Counted from the stretch's first letter, positions 31,081-61,843 are shown. The stretch is DNA of 64,000 nt from Chrysemys picta bellii (GCF_011386835.1 NC_088795.1:100252434-100316433); one strand, 5' to 3'. The notes: a model not told the origin generated them from the sequence alone. A program made the numbers and translations.

Positions 31081-34000
31081 TTTATTCATTCATTAAACTA
31101 ATCTGGACTGTGAACCTGAAATTCACTTTGTGAAAAACATTAGTATAAAAAAGTTTGGTTGCTAGGGAATAACAAATAATAAAGAGGGGATGGAATCAAA
31201 ATCACTGTGACCTGTTTGCACTAAGTTTTTAGTTTTGCTTTACCCTCTTCATTCAGACGTATCCATGAGATATGTGGTGCATGGACTATAGTGAATCTAA
31301 CCATAATCTATATGATTAATAGATCAGCATACTCTTTAATGGATATAGAAAATGCATGAAAATATGTGTGGTGCTTTAGATATTCCAGCAATCTGACTTC
31401 TGAAGGGTTTTTTAGGATTCAGAAATGGGAACTTGTGTTTCTGGATTTTTTTTGTTTTTGTTTTGCATTTTTAACAAGTGCTAATTTTACATATTTCTAA
31501 AGCTTCTTTTCTGCACATCCTGGTTCATATGTAAGTATATTCTGTTGTATGGTATATAACTTCATGATCACATTTAATATTCTGATAGTTTTATTAACAA
31601 GTATAATACATATTGTATACTGTATATAGTATGAGGACTGTACAGTACAAATTTATGTTCACAGTTTGACATGACAAAATGTCATTACTGAATTCCCATT
31701 GGACTACCAAAGTAGAAACAGTGAAAGTACATTAAACATTCACATCTTTAGTAAGAAAGATTACCAAAATGTTTCAGTATTTGCAAGTTATAGTAATGCA
31801 TGCTAGAAACCTTTAATTACCCACTTAGTCTTATTAGCTTATAAAATATATTACATTTTATTAAAAAATTTCTGTATAGTTTATACAAGTATTAAAGTAA
31901 ATGTAATATCCCTGCTATATTTGCAGGTAATGTTTTAAGAAATGCTAAGCAGAAAGATTATTTTGACCCTCTAACATTTAAGGTACATAAATAGCAGAAA
32001 AGTGCTAATATCTGTAAAACAATGAAAATTTTTGTAACCCTCTTAATACATGTAAAATGTTTTTTGTTTTAAGAAAGGATTTGCATTCATTTACAGTTTG
32101 CTAACCTTGACAGAGACAAAACACAGACAACATATTCAGACAAGTTTGTGGCATTAGACAGATCACTACAGAACTACAGTGTATATTTAAATAAAACCAC
32201 ATTACCTGTCATACCTGTTTAACTCCGAAGGATTGTCTCGGAAATATGTAATCCATTATAATGTCGAATGGTACATACAGGTACAATATTAGTATAATGG
32301 TATTCCAAGTTACATACTATACTATACAGTGCAATATTGCTAGTGCACAGGTTTTTCTTTTAAATACACAAAGCAAATCCCGCAGCAGAGTTGTGTGCGT
32401 GTCTTTAGACCCAGACAAGAGGAGGAGTGAGCTCTTTAGATTGGAGCTGATGCTTGTTTAGTATTTCCTTAGTTAATATTTTTTTTTGATGCACTCCCCA
32501 AACCAAAGTTAGAGTTAATGCCCCATTTAAAATGCAGATTCACATTTTAAACTAAAAAGATAAAATTTATTTTGTAATTGCTTTTCTGACTTCCCAGAAG
32601 ATATGACACCACATATATAAAGTGAAAAATCCTATTACAAAGCATTTACATGAAACTATCTTATTTGGTTACAAATAATTAAGATTCTATTTAATGTTTA
32701 AATTTAAACCTGCTGTCAGTGTCCTATGTCATAAAGCATATGGCCAAGGGCATTTTATAATTATATTGCATCTTAACAGTATTTCTCCCTACAACTCATT
32801 ATAAATATCTTTAAACAGAGGCAAACAGGTTAACAGCTGATTTAATAGCCTACATCTCAGGGATTTAATGCTCTGCTGGAGTAACTTCAGTGGAGTTATG
32901 CCAGAAGAGCATGTAGCCCCAGATTATAGTGAGCAAAAGATGCAAACACTTAACAAAACTGTTTTATGAAAGACCAAAAAAAAAAAAAAAATTAGCAGCA
33001 TGGGAAATTTAATGTCACAAAAATACCAAATTTGATGCGATACATTAGTTAAAAATAGAAATGGAATTAGAACGTCTGACACCTGCTTTTCTTTATAGGA
33101 TCCTATCTGCTTGTTTCCAGGTTATAATTGTTTTCATCCACAGCATGCCAAACATCTATCCTCCTGTGATATATTTCAAAGTTCAAATTCAGGAATTGAT
33201 CCTGTGCAGCTCATTGTGTGGAGCCCCTATTAAAGTCAATGAGTTCTTCATGTATGGAATAGCTAGCTGTAAATAACTAGAGCTTAATTTTGATATCAAT
33301 TTTGATTCTGTGATGTTACTGGAATTTAAAAAAAAAAATTGGTGCTAGTCTATGCTAGTTCTCTTTCCAGGAAGTTTTTTCATGTTAGTGACAGAGCCAT
33401 GTATCTATCAACAGAAGGCTGAGAAAATTTACCTGGTAATTACATTTCTATCCAGTTACACAACTATAAATCTGGCATAGTTTCAACTGATTCCAGGGAA
33501 GTTACTCCAGACATACAGTGGTGTAGGAGAGCAGAATGTGGCTCAGATCCCTTACACAAAACTTCCAAGTGCTGGGAGACATGGTATGAAAATTCTCATT
33601 CCTCACTGTATGTTTTGACTGTGTAACACCACAGTATTGCAAAAGGGTAAGAAATTCTTTAGACCAGGGGCTCTCAACTTCTTTCTGAGGCCCCACCAAC
33701 ACGCTATGGGGCTCTCAACTTCTTTCTGAGGCCCCACCAACACGCTATAAAAACTCCACAGCCCACCTGTGGCGCACCTGGTTTTCTGCATATAAAAGCC
33801 AGGGCCTGCGTTAGGGGGTAGCAAGCAAGGCAATTGCCTGGGACCCCCGTGAAGCTGGCTTTGGCTTCAGCCCCGGGTGGTGGGGATTAAGGTGTCGGGC
33901 TTCAGCCCCATGCAGTGGGGCTTCAGCTTTCTGACCTGGGCCCCAGCGAGTCTAATGCCCTGCTTGGGGGAACCCCTGAAATCTGCAGATGGACCCCCAG

Positions 34001-35996
34001 GGGGCCCCAGGCCCCTGATTGAGAACCGCTGCCTTAGATAAATGGATACCCAGTTCCATACGTTAGTATATGAATGTTAATTTTAGAGCAGGGAAAATAC
34101 TTCATATTTTATGTCAGAAGCACCCTTTGCACTTTTCTGTACAATAAGTGAAAATATCCCCAATTACTCTGACACTTGGCATTAAAGTTCAGACAGCTGT
34201 AAGGTATAAATTTATTCTTTACCCTCCCAAATGTCTATACATTGGCCTATATTTATACTACTAGAGACGCTCCCCTTCCTGCCAGTTTTGCTAACAGAGG
34301 GGAGCAGCTGTGGATGTCAGGTAGATGTAACCACACTGCCAAGAGAGTAAACTGGCACAGCAACTCTTGGATATGCAGGATTTTCCAGGTGTCCAGTGTT
34401 TAAGGTCATGAACACTTCCTGCGTCACAGGCTCTCAAATTCCTTCCCATAGAGGGCAGCATGCAGATATTTTCCTTTCCAGTGGGTTTTTCCATGAGGTG
34501 AAAATTTGACTATGACATTTTCATATTGCAGGAACTATACCTGATTGCATAATGAACTGAACAAAAAACATTGTGGGACATAACAGTCTAGACAAATACA
34601 TCTTGTTTCCTTGTGGTGTCACAAAAGCAGCCAACTAATAAATGCAGGAACCTCCCTTTTAATGCAGTTAACACCTCCAAAGTTCTGGAACAGATTTAGC
34701 ACCAAACTTTAGGTTGTTTTACTTGGGTATTTATTTTATTTTGTTAACTGAAACTGGGAGTTGAACCTTTCTGACTCAATTTGTTAATACAACAAGCACA
34801 TCCATGGGATCTCTTGGTCCACCTAGCATCAAGAAATCAACAGAGCCACAAATCAAATCACAGAGTCATTAAATGGCTTATCAAGCCTACTCTCTTCATT
34901 TGAGACATTTACACAACTCAATTTCTCACAGGAAGTGCTTCCTATTGGATGCCATTTAGCCTTTTGCCATCAAAAAAATCTTGTGAACTAAAATTTAAAT
35001 ACTGTAGTGTATCAAATTGGCACTTGCTTCCACCAATGGTACAGTTTTGAGCATTTTGATATGACAATTGCTGCTTTTGAGGTATGATGAAGTTTTTAAA
35101 GAACAGGAAACACAGGGGAGTGATTATCAAGGGATACATCTTTACCCCTGAAATGAGGTATGGTAGGTCTCTGTGAAAATAATTTCATGTCATGGCATAG
35201 GAGTACCGTGTGTTCCACCTATACGGCTGCACACAAAACAGAGATAGTGTCACACAGGAATCACACACTTAAGGAATCTACCGAGGCATCATGCAATAAA
35301 CATAAGCTCATGTACTACAGTATAATACAAAAGATAGGTGATGTTGGTTTAGAGGCACAATCATGTGTATACACCAATTTCTGCTGATGATTCTTCAAAT
35401 ATTATTATTCATTTAGTCCAAATCAGCTATCATTTAATCTTTCATGATGTAAAGAGAGTACTTTGCTTAGTTAGTTATTACAGTGTCATTCACTGTCTTG
35501 GCAGAGGGGATTTCTACAGTGAGAAGGTGTCTTTCTAAAAGTGTTGCTTTAAACTTGCTGCTGTAACCAGCAATGTTGGAAAGTCCATTCATTGCACTGT
35601 TGAGCATAAAAGGAGAGTGTATCCTTTGCAGGGCTCGTAAATAAAGTCTCTGGCAAGGACTGGATATTCAATAACATTTACTCGTTGATCAATTTATGCT
35701 GGCTGATTATATGGCAAAACCAACAAAGTTGCTAGTTTACAAATTCCCTTATTCACAAAGGAATACATTACACATACTGTCTGCAGGAAGGGTTTGCTTA
35801 GCATCCCTAGAAAAAAAAATGTTCACATTCTTTAGGTCTGACCCGTGGCAAGGACATAGCAAGGTTAGATAACATCTATTACTGACCATATGGAAGCTTT
35901 TAATTGTGTAAGCGCAGAGATTCAGACCAGCTGAATCCAAATTAAAATGCACATACAAAAAGAAAGTGTGATGGGCAGCTGAGGGACAAGAGACAT
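31081..35996 (-). other. AT-rich region including the probable KLF3 3' UTR
   Basis: Follows the KLF3 stop codon on the minus strand. The true 3' end was not determined. Minus-strand AATAAA hexamers occur at 32566-32571, 31857-31862 and 31081-31086, among others; the mammalian KLF3 3' UTR is several kilobases long, so any of these is possible. A hAT-like element (33665-34031) interrupts it. No other gene seen. Confidence 0.4.
33665..34031. mobile_element. hAT-like MITE with internal tandem duplication
   Basis: The ends CAGGGGCTCTCAAC and TTGAGAACCGCTG are approximately inverted; flanks CTTTAGAC and CCTTAGAT are a weak 8-bp duplication. A 41-bp unit next to the left end is exactly repeated (33667-33707 and 33708-33748), so the left terminus occurs twice. 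GC-rich, non-coding. Confidence 0.65.
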
Positions 35997-52611
<16,615 letters not shown>

Positions 52612-53306
52612 CTTTTCAGTGAAATCTTCTGATGTCTGTGTCGTCCTGGGCTACAGGGAGTGGAAAAAAACAAGTTAAGTTGTAGGAATGGCTAGAATCA
52701 AGTTTCTGAATTTTTTTTTAACTCATTATTCCATAATATTAAATTTATTTGATTTAATTCTTCCAAATCTAGAGATAAGCTTTATGTTTTCAAATATTCT
52801 ATTATAATAAAACTGTTTGGTGGTAGGATATAAAAGTTACTTTGTAATTTCAGTAAAACCCTATGATCAGAATATATTTAGGCATAGTCCAGTGGATGAT
52901 CGGTCAAAAAGTACCAAACAGGCATTCCATATACGTTTTTTCTATAAAAATAACCTTAATGAATTTATAATGAATGGAAATTTGTCATTAATTCCACAAT
53001 GCATAAGCTATGAAATATCCAACTGTATACAATAGGTCTTCTCATTAAGTATTGGACCATGCTTTTTAAAATTCCTTAAAATGTTCCAGTGTTATCATTT
53101 GCACAGTACCTTCCTAAGGAGCCCAGTCCAATTGCCATGAAAAGGCATCCATTGACTTCAACAGACGCTAGGTTGGGCTCTTAAAGTGCAGATCAGCACA
53201 CCTACAGCATGGAGTTACTAGCTTTAATTAGCTGCAAGTAGCTGAAGACAGTATGTCCCAGCTCAGATCATGCACTTTTTCTATCATTTCAAGTTGAGAT
53301 TAATTT

Positions 53307-54263
53307 AGGGTTGCCAACTTTCTAATTGCACAAAACTGAAAACCCCTTCCCTGCTCCTTCCCTGAGACCTCGCCCCCACTCACTCCACCCCCCTCCCTCT
53401 GTCGCTTGCTCTCCCCACCCTCACTCACTTTCATCGGGCTGGGGCAGAGGTGTGTGAGAGGGGTGAAGGCTCCGGTTAGGGGTGTGAGCTCTGGGGTGGG
53501 GCCAGGGATTTGGGTTTTGGGGTGTGGGAGTGGGCTCCGGGCTGGGGCAGAGCATTCGGGTGCATGGGGGAGTATGGGCTCTGGGCTGGGGGTGCAGGCT
53601 CCGGGTGGGGCCAGAAATTAGTGGTTCAGGCTGTGGGAGAGGGCTCCAGGCGGGGGCAGCAGTAAGGATTATGGTTGGGGGTGCATGCTCTGGGGTGGGC
53701 TGGGGATGAGGGATTTGGGGTGCAGGAGGGGGCTCTGGGGTGGGGCAAGGGGTTGGGGTGTTGAGGGTGGTGTGGGCTCCGGGAGGGAGTTTGGGTGTGG
53801 GAAGGGACTCTGGCCTGGAGCAGGGGTTTGGGTGTAAGAGGGGGTGAGGGGTCCCGGCGGCGCTTACCTTGGCTCCCGGGAAGAGGCCTCCAGGTTCCTA
53901 GAGTCCCTAGATGCATGGGTGGCCAGGGAGACTCTGTGCGCTGCCCTCATGCCCGCAGACACCACCCCTGCAGCTCCCGTTGGTCGCAGTTCCCAGCCAA
54001 TGGGAGCTGCGGAGCCGGCCCTCAGGGCAGGGGCAGTGCGCGGAACCTCCCTGGCTGTGCCCACACCTAGGGGTCGCAGGAACTTGGTGGTCGCTTCCAG
54101 AAGCCACATGGAGCTAGGGCAAGCAGGGACCCTGCCTTAGCTGCGGGCCCCTGCTGCACCGCTGACTGGACTTTTAACGGCCTGGTCGGCAGTGCCAACC
54201 AGAGCCGCCAGGGTCCCTTTTTGACCAGACATTCTGGTCAAAAACCAGATGACTGGCAAACCT
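53307..54263. mobile_element. GC-rich non-autonomous DNA element
   Basis: The ends AGGGTTGCCAACTTT and AGATGACTGGCAAACCT are roughly inverted. The flanks AGATTAATTT and AGATCAATTT are a 10-base duplication with one mismatch, part of which may belong to the ends. The interior has diverged GGGCTCTGGG/TGGGGTG-type repeats and a hAT-type CCAATGGGAGCT block. Open frames here are compositional. Confidence 0.65.
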
Positions 54264-55073
54264 AGATCAATTTTTTGTTTAGCCGAAGAGACAGTGAACA
54301 TGAAAAGATCTGAATCAGATTCAGGAAGAATGGCAGCCCAATACTTGCCAGTCTCCAGTCAGTAAGCCTGATGGCAATGTTGATAACACTCTGGTGCTTT
54401 GACACCTACTTCCACGCTTGGAAGAAATTAAAAACAAAGCTAATTTGGAGAGGTACAATAGACAGCCTCCCAATCAGACATCACAACTGATAATTCAACT
54501 ATTTCGCCAAAAGGAACTATGACAACTCAACCACTATTTTGAAATAACATTTCCAAGAGTTTCCTTATTAAAAACAAGATTTCAGAATTTAGACTGTGTT
54601 CTGTGTAGCCAAAATTGCTTTAAAAAGGGAGCCATGTACTTTGTTAGCTTGTTCAAGCCTATTTTCAAGTCTATCTCATTTATAGTAACTTAACTATCCC
54701 AGGTAATAACCATATTTACACATTTACCAAGGGTGACAACTGTGGAGGAAGGATGGGAAGACGTTAGCAAGGACCAGGAGCCTTGGGAGCGGGACAGAGA
54801 AATACCAGAGAGGCTACACGGTAAAGCCAAATATTTTAGACAAGTGAAGGAAGTTAATACTCAAAGACATTAAAAATTTCCAGTTGACAAGTTTTTATAA
54901 AAAACATTTAATATCATTTATGAGACTGCAGATATCATATATGAGAAGGCAGAGCCACAAATAGAATCTTCCAGAGTACAGCCTGGAGGACTGGCAGAGT
55001 ATTCCAGTTGACGAGGAGAGTATGGGATACAATTTGTCTGGGATGGTGAAGTTGTATGTCCTGTACAGTATAT

Positions 55074-55268
55074 GCAGTGTTGTAGCCGTGTTGGTTCCAC
55101 AATATTAGAGACACAGGATGGGTGAGGTAATATCTTTCATTGGACCAATATCTGTTGGTGAGAAAGACACTTTCGAGCTTACACCGAGCTCTTGAAGAGC
55201 TTGAAAGCTTGTCTCTCTCACCAAAAGAAGTTGGTCCAATAAAAGATATTACCTCACTCACCTTGTCT
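55074..55268. mobile_element. Minimal foldback PLE insertion (family 3)
   Basis: 195 bp made only of two inverted 3' tails. A 13-bp perfect TSD CTGTACAGTATAT lies at 55061-55073 and 55269-55281. The left arm keeps the terminal TGTTGTAGCCGTGTTGG; the right arm lacks about 39 terminal bases. The junction falls at the hammerhead-like core (GAGCTC...AGCTCGAAAG in the left arm). Confidence 0.85.
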
Positions 55269-55696
55269 CTGTACAGTATATATAAAGACTGATGTTAAGT
55301 ATTAACAAATTCAATTGCATCCAGTAGGTGGCACTAGAAATCCATAACAAATAAAATGCTACTGTACTCCGTCAAGACAATTTCACTGGGTGTAAGCTTA
55401 AGACTCACTAATATATTAAAAGGTTTTAATTGTGTCTGGAATTTTTTTCTTATGAATCAAACAGTTTAAATGGGACACAAGAAAATATATGCCCCAAATT
55501 AGACCAATTCCAATAGTCCTATATTAATGAGCAATCATGCAATAGTCAGCGTGTATGCATTTGAGAAAACAATTTGAGATATGTGAGAGAAAGAAAGAGA
55601 ATGAATTGTTTCAAGCCCACCAGAGATTTACTTTATAAATCAAGGGCAAAGTTTAGTAATTTATGGAAAATACGACAACAGTATACTTTCTAAGTA

Positions 55697-55884
55697 CACC
55701 TCTACCCCGATATAACGCAACCCGATATAACACGAATTCGGATATAATGCAGTAAAACAGCGTTCCGGGGAGGCGGGACTGCACGCTCCGGCGGATCAAA
55801 GCAAGTTAAATATAACGCGGTTTCACCTATAACACAGTAAGATTTTTTGGCTCCCGAGGACAGCGTTATATCGGGGTAGAGGTG
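55697..55884. mobile_element. Tc1/mariner-type (Tigger-like) MITE
   Basis: The ends CACCTCTACCCCGATATAAC and GTTATATCGGGGTAGAGGTG are perfect inverted copies flanked by TA dinucleotides (55695-55696, 55885-55886). 188 bp, non-coding. The interior has further ATATAACGCGG-type words. Confidence 0.85.
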
Positions 55885-57003
55885 TACTTGAAATGAACAA
55901 AGCTTGATTTTGAAAGAACAACTAAAGCATCATTGAATATCAGCATGAATATCAACATCCTGAAAAAAGGGGAGGGCCTGATTAAACCAAGTTGAGAAAA
56001 TGAGAAACAGATACAGTAGTTCAAAGAAACTGCCAGTTTTGTCTAAATTAAAAGTAAGTAATACCTTTGAAAGATAGAAAATTTTATAATTTGGATGTGT
56101 CTATGTTCATTTGTCAATAAGGCCTGTGAGAAAGTTGAAAAAACAATTATGCAATCTTTCCTGCAACTTCAGGGAATCATTTAAATTAGATATTTTTCTG
56201 AGTTTAAGCATTTCATATCATTTTCTGACAAATTACATTTTCCTAGTCACTTTCATGTGAAGGAACTTTGTCTATACATGACTTCCCAAAGACACAGATA
56301 TATGCATCTAACAATACATGAATGGACAAAGGATATCCCACAATGCAAAAACAACCCAAGCCTACACTGCATGCCAGTCTTCATATCTATGAGAATTTGT
56401 AAATATTTGCTTTCAGAAGGTTTCCAGAAGCTTTCCATTTTTTAATTTAAATGTGTTTTGGTGAAGTGACACCATCAACTTGTAATCTAGTCACTTGAAG
56501 GGGAAAAAAAAGTTTAGTAGTTTCAGATAATACACCTTCCCTCATCCCCCACCTATTCCCTCTGCCATTTGTTGTAGTTTTGAAAATCACATTTTTCTAT
56601 TTTTAAGGTTTGTTTTTTCTCTCCTGCTGCTATGTGAGAGACCCACACAGAAAATCATAGAAAGGTGACTAAGGCCCATATCCTGCAAACACTTAGCATA
56701 TGCCTAACTTTACACACACATATTTGCAGAATTAGGGGCTAACTGACTGTACAGAGGTTAGAATGAAACTGACAACAGAAAGTGTCTTGCAGAGAGTAAA
56801 AGTGAAAAATTCTTTGTCTTTCGTAGTCATCTAAAATAGTAGATACAATTTTTACTTTTATTGCTGTATCATAGTATATAAGTTGAGTTTCCCTTTAATG
56901 TGTTATACTGTTCTTTTACTGTACTATTTCTACCTAAATAGTAAGAGAGGATGATTTTGGACAGAGGACCATACATTATCCATGATCTTTTTGTCCTGCC
57001 TAT

Positions 57004-57070
57004 ATTCTCAGCTGGTGTAATATGGTGTAGCTCCACTGGAATCAGTTTACACCAGCTGAAGGTCTGACAC
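57004..57070. repeat. Short palindromic repeat
   Basis: CAGCTGGTGTAATATGGTGT and the following GTTTACACCAGCTGAAGG are inverted around TCCACTGGAATC. A small sauropsid foldback without coding content. Confidence 0.5.
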
Positions 57071-59187
57071 TTATGAAATTGTTGTTCTGGGATAAACTCT
57101 AAGGGTGAAAATAAATGCATGGAACAATGATCTGTTTATTTAAAAGAACAATGCTTGAATGGAAGAAAGACACACTGGTTGTGAAGTCTGAATTTATTTC
57201 AAGTAAGTAAACAAAAAAATTTTATTTTGTTATTTCTGATAATATTTTATAGTAAAGGTTCTGTAGTATACTTGTAAAAAATCATACATATGTAGGTATG
57301 CAAGATCACATTATACTCCCCTGCTATTAAATGTTTGAGAAGCAGGCGGGAGACTGCCTTATTTGTTTCAAACCTAAGGTGTGAAGAATAGTAGGGATCT
57401 GCTACTATTTTGTAATATACTTGTTTCACAGCCCACAGGTTGTTTAGTAAATAAGATTAATTTATAGAAAACTAAAGTATCCTCTCAAGTACCTGTGGCA
57501 CCCTCCTGACAGCAAAGCAAGGAGAAACCATACAAGTCACCCAAACCATATTAAAAAAAATCAGAAGAGTCGTCTTTATCTTTCTCAATTTAGATGAGCT
57601 ATTTTGCATGGAAGTGTTTTTATGTGGGTAAAAGAATGTATGCTGTATGTAATCTGAAACTAAATAATTAACTGCAATCCAGTAGGCAAACATTCCACCC
57701 TCTCTTTCTCTTTGCTAACAAGCCACCCAGTTTTACTTTCCTGCCTCCTCCCATTCACTCCACCCTATGGATCTTTGCCAAGGCAGTCCAACTTGTCCAA
57801 ACAGGACATGGCTTTTGATAAGATTCTGCTCACACCCTGTATTTCTAAAAGACAAGCCAAGCAATTCATTTTTGTATGCAAATAAGGACAGGTGCAAAGG
57901 TAAAGTCCAAGCAAAGTCCCTCAACATTTTCACAGCTAAAGCCAAGCGAAAAGATAGCAGGTAAGAAAAAAACAAACCCCTGCCCTTTATTAAAGGAAAA
58001 CGCTATGTTCAAATCCTATGGAATTTTTACCATCAAAATCGTTAATTTTCTTGTCAACATCAGAGACTTCTCAGTTTTAACTTCTTGACATGTATGGTTT
58101 GATGTGAGTAAGAGTACTTAACACGTGTTCCAACAATAAGGATTTGTACAGACTATTTACTCTGGATGAGATTCGCCCATGGGCATAGCAGCCACAGCAC
58201 TGTACCACTAACACAGGTGGAGAGCAGCCACAAAACACATTGGCCTACAAGCGCCATATAGCTTTCTGTGAAGGGAGGGGGTTTTGGGTTGGGGGCTGGT
58301 CTTAGCCACACAGATCCAGCAGTTACAAATCCTCAAGAGAGATGCAGAAGGGCTTTGGCCCACGTTGTAGTTAAATATCTGGAATAGTGGTGACCAATGA
58401 TCTGATCCACACAATGGGTAGGTGTGGTGAGAACAGATTCTGCCCCTCCCATCCTCTGCACAGTACCCCACGCAAAACTTGTTTATTCAGTTTTTGTGTC
58501 AGGGGGAAACAGGAGATGGCACCCTATTGCTGTGTGAGGCTCAATCATTGTTTAGAAAATGCTCAGTATTGTTGGTATAATTACAAAGTAACTTAATTAT
58601 TGCCACTAAATCAGCACTACATTAGTGCCCACCACTGTAGCTTTTACAGTAATGTATCCACGGGGTAACTTGAGTCAAGTGCCCAAGGTTTTGCAGTCAT
58701 GGCTCTTTAGAACTAATTCTGATGATCTGAAACTACCTCTTCCTTCATGAGTCTCAAGCTAAACCCCTCCCCCCCACCCCCCTGATATTAAGGAGAAGTG
58801 ATAATATTGGAAGAACTATACTGATGACATCCAAAGGCCAGGGGGGCTTTCTGAGACTGAATGAGAAATAATCTTCAATGGAGCCTTAAAAGATAACAGA
58901 AACTGGTTTTCCTCTGTTGAACTAACAGGAGTCCCTGGAAGGGGTAAAGGAAATCCCCTCCACAGCTGGCAACAAGATTTCTTTGTATTCATAGTAGTAG
59001 TTGCTTCTCAAGGCCCTGGATCAGCAAAATACACAAGAACATACTCTGACTTCCATGGGAAGTAAGCATGTGCTTAAGTGCTTTCCTTCATCAAGCCCCA
59101 AAATAGCACCAGACACAGAAAATCTCAAATTTAGATTAGCAATTAGATTCAGTTAAAGGGAATAAGAGTGAGAAAAGTGAAAATCCA

Positions 59188-59485
59188 GGGCGTGTCTGCA
59201 CTACAGAGACTATACTAGCATAGCTACATCGCCATAGCTATGCCTGTGTAAACCCAAAGCGTAGAGACAGCCTACACAGATGGAAGAGGTTTTTCAGCCA
59301 GTGTGGGAACATAACCCTCAGCCCGCAACGATGTGGCTACATCAGTGGAAGCATTCTTCCATCAACACAGCTGATCTACAATGGGGTTTAGGTCAGCATA
59401 CCTATGTTGGTCATGGGTGAGGTTTTTTCACATCCCTGATGAATGTAGCTATGTCGACTGAACTTTTAAGTGGAGACTGAGACCC
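59188..59485. mobile_element. Diverged Harbinger-type MITE
   Basis: The ends GGGCGTGTCTGCACTACAG and TTTTAAGTGGAGACTGAGACCC are approximately inverted. The interior (ATAGCTACATCGCCATAGC, GGAAGAGGTTTTTC, CACATCCCTGA) matches the inner part of 50489-50737, so the two are related. Confidence 0.55.
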
Positions 59486-61429
59486 AGAGACAGCACTGCT
59501 GGGGAAAGGATCAAAGCAGTTTGGCCCACAAAAAGCAGTACTGGAGAAAATTATAAGGAATTGGCTGTGCAACAAGAGAATTTCTGCTAATAGGTAGCTT
59601 TTTTTCTTTTCTTCTCTTCAAATAAAAAACCCAGTGGATTTCCAATGGGAACTGGAATAACTCCTGAAACATGCTAGTACAGTACTGAGATACAGAAAAT
59701 GCACATCACAACCTTCCCATTATTATAAATCACTTTGTTTGATCTAGAACTACTTCAACATATTAATTTGTCAGAAGCCATGTAGCAAACTAGTCTGTAT
59801 TTTACTGAAATTTACAGCTATGCTGTTATGAACACTCCATAGCAGTATGGCTGAAAAACACATTTTTCCATATTAAAAAAAAAAGTCTTAGAAAACAGTT
59901 TCTAAGGGTATTCATAAAAGGTATCTGTTTTTTGAGTTTGAAGTTTCCACTGAGAAAAACTTTGCATCCATACAACCTTATGCAATTCCTATTTTATATC
60001 TGTTGGCCCTAAAGAAGAAAGAAAGAGAAAAGATCTTTAGCCACCTCCTTAGACAATACTGCATACAATACTCTCCCTTATCAGGGCAGACTGCTGTCTG
60101 GTTTCCTGTCTCAAGCTACTGCTTACAAGGAGAAATAGTTTAGTAAAGAGAACAGATCAGACCTCTGAAAACAAGTGAAGTATGCAGAATGGTATGACAA
60201 TCTTTCCCTTCCAAACTGAACCTTTTTTTTTTTTTTTAAATAAAAAGAGAATTTGAAAGGAAGAATAAAAGTAGCCTTTGTTCTATTCAGGAAGACTGGT
60301 TGGGAAATGAAGAGACAGAAAGAGTGTGACAGACTTCAAAGCTAATTTTACACGCATAGAAATCAAAATCTGAAAATCAGGCTGAGTGTCTAAAAAAAAT
60401 GTCAACATCAGGATACAAAATATCATCCTCTAATATTAAGGTACAAGTCTGCTCTGTTACTTGCTCAAACATATTCCAGACAGACCTTTGACCACATGAG
60501 GCAGAGCTAAAAATCTCTAACTATTAAGTGACCAAAAATACATTAATGAATAATAGTTTACGCTTTTAATTTCAATGAAGATTTGAAAATAGGAAAAATG
60601 TCCATGAGCGTGTGTTTGTGTGTGTGTATGTATCTAGGGAAATAAAGAGAGAGAAAGTGGATGGTGGCAATGGAAGAATGATTAAATAAACTTGGACTCT
60701 CTAAGAGTGGAGGTTTTGTCACTCTTTTCGTGTACCAAAGTGTGTTAGCAACCTCCCCAACTCTCCCATCTCTTTCCATTATGGCTTATTTTAGTATTTA
60801 AAATCTGTTAGAGCTTTATCTTTCTATTTAGCTAACACACACTTATACTAGTTTCCCTTGGGACAGATCAACAATGGCTATTAAATCCCTAAAAGGAAAC
60901 CTTGGCATTAGATAAAACATTAAAAGTGAAGGGTTAAATCTGTTCCTAAACCAGCTCTGCCAAACTTCACATTTTGGATTGGAAGCAACTAGCCTTGGAA
61001 TGAAAACACAAAGCTTCAATACTGGCTGCATAGAAGAGTTTTATTTTTGAAAGGACCTCCTTCTAGCTATGTCAGTTAATTTAAAAAACTTGTTCTACAA
61101 AATGCAGAATTTTGTTGCAATATGAATCTCAGTTTCCGATTTTATAGAAACTTGGCTACAGAAAGTTGTGAATAGCAAAATTTACTATACTTACACACTG
61201 GTTCCCAGTACTAAACTAAAGCTAGTTCAACACCTTTTGCTGATCCATGGAGAAAAGATGAAATATGACTGAGGCTCAAATCCTGTACAGTTTAACTAGT
61301 AGCTAAATTACGATATTTATTCACTGTGCAATGACAATATACTGTACATAATTTTCTAATAGCAGCAAGAGAACAAAAGTAAAAATCCCTAAAAGAGAGG
61401 AAATAAGGATTCTTAAAAATACAACTTAC

Positions 61430-61483
61430 CAAAATTATTAGCTTGTGTGTTCACTTGAAATAACTTTCTTACAATTTGTATTT
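61430..61483 (-). other. KLF3: Possible untranslated exon of KLF3
   Basis: On the minus strand TGTCTCTTCAG precedes a 54-bp segment that ends ATAATTTTG before GTAAGTTG: a good acceptor and a good donor at exon spacing, in the right orientation between the presumed promoter and exon 2. Nothing else supports it; chance pairs of splice-like signals are common in long introns. Confidence 0.25.
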
Positions 61484-61843
61484 CTGAAGAGACAAAAAGC
61501 AAAATAATGTAAGTATCCACATATGTGCATTTCAGTGAGTTGCTACTTATATAGTTAAAATTTAGTTATCTGTGTTCACTACAAGTGTCTCTAAGTCCTA
61601 TTATGCTTTTTGAAAAAAAAATACTGCAAGTGTGTCCAACAGAAACGTCTCCTTTTTTAAAGTTTAACATCTAAAAGCCAGCAGTAGCAGAAGAAAAATT
61701 TCAAAAACAAATTAAATAAAAATGACATATTTAAAGATGGAAACATTTCTGTGTGCATGCAAGAAAATGTATTTTTTTCAAACATAAGTGAGTGAGAAAC
61801 ACAGTCCATCTCCTATTTTGATATAATTTCTCATTCATTTAGG

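Noticed and set aside
53406..54140. Series of glycine/proline-rich frames
   Set aside because: All fall within the repetitive GC-rich element 53307-54263 and show no domain.
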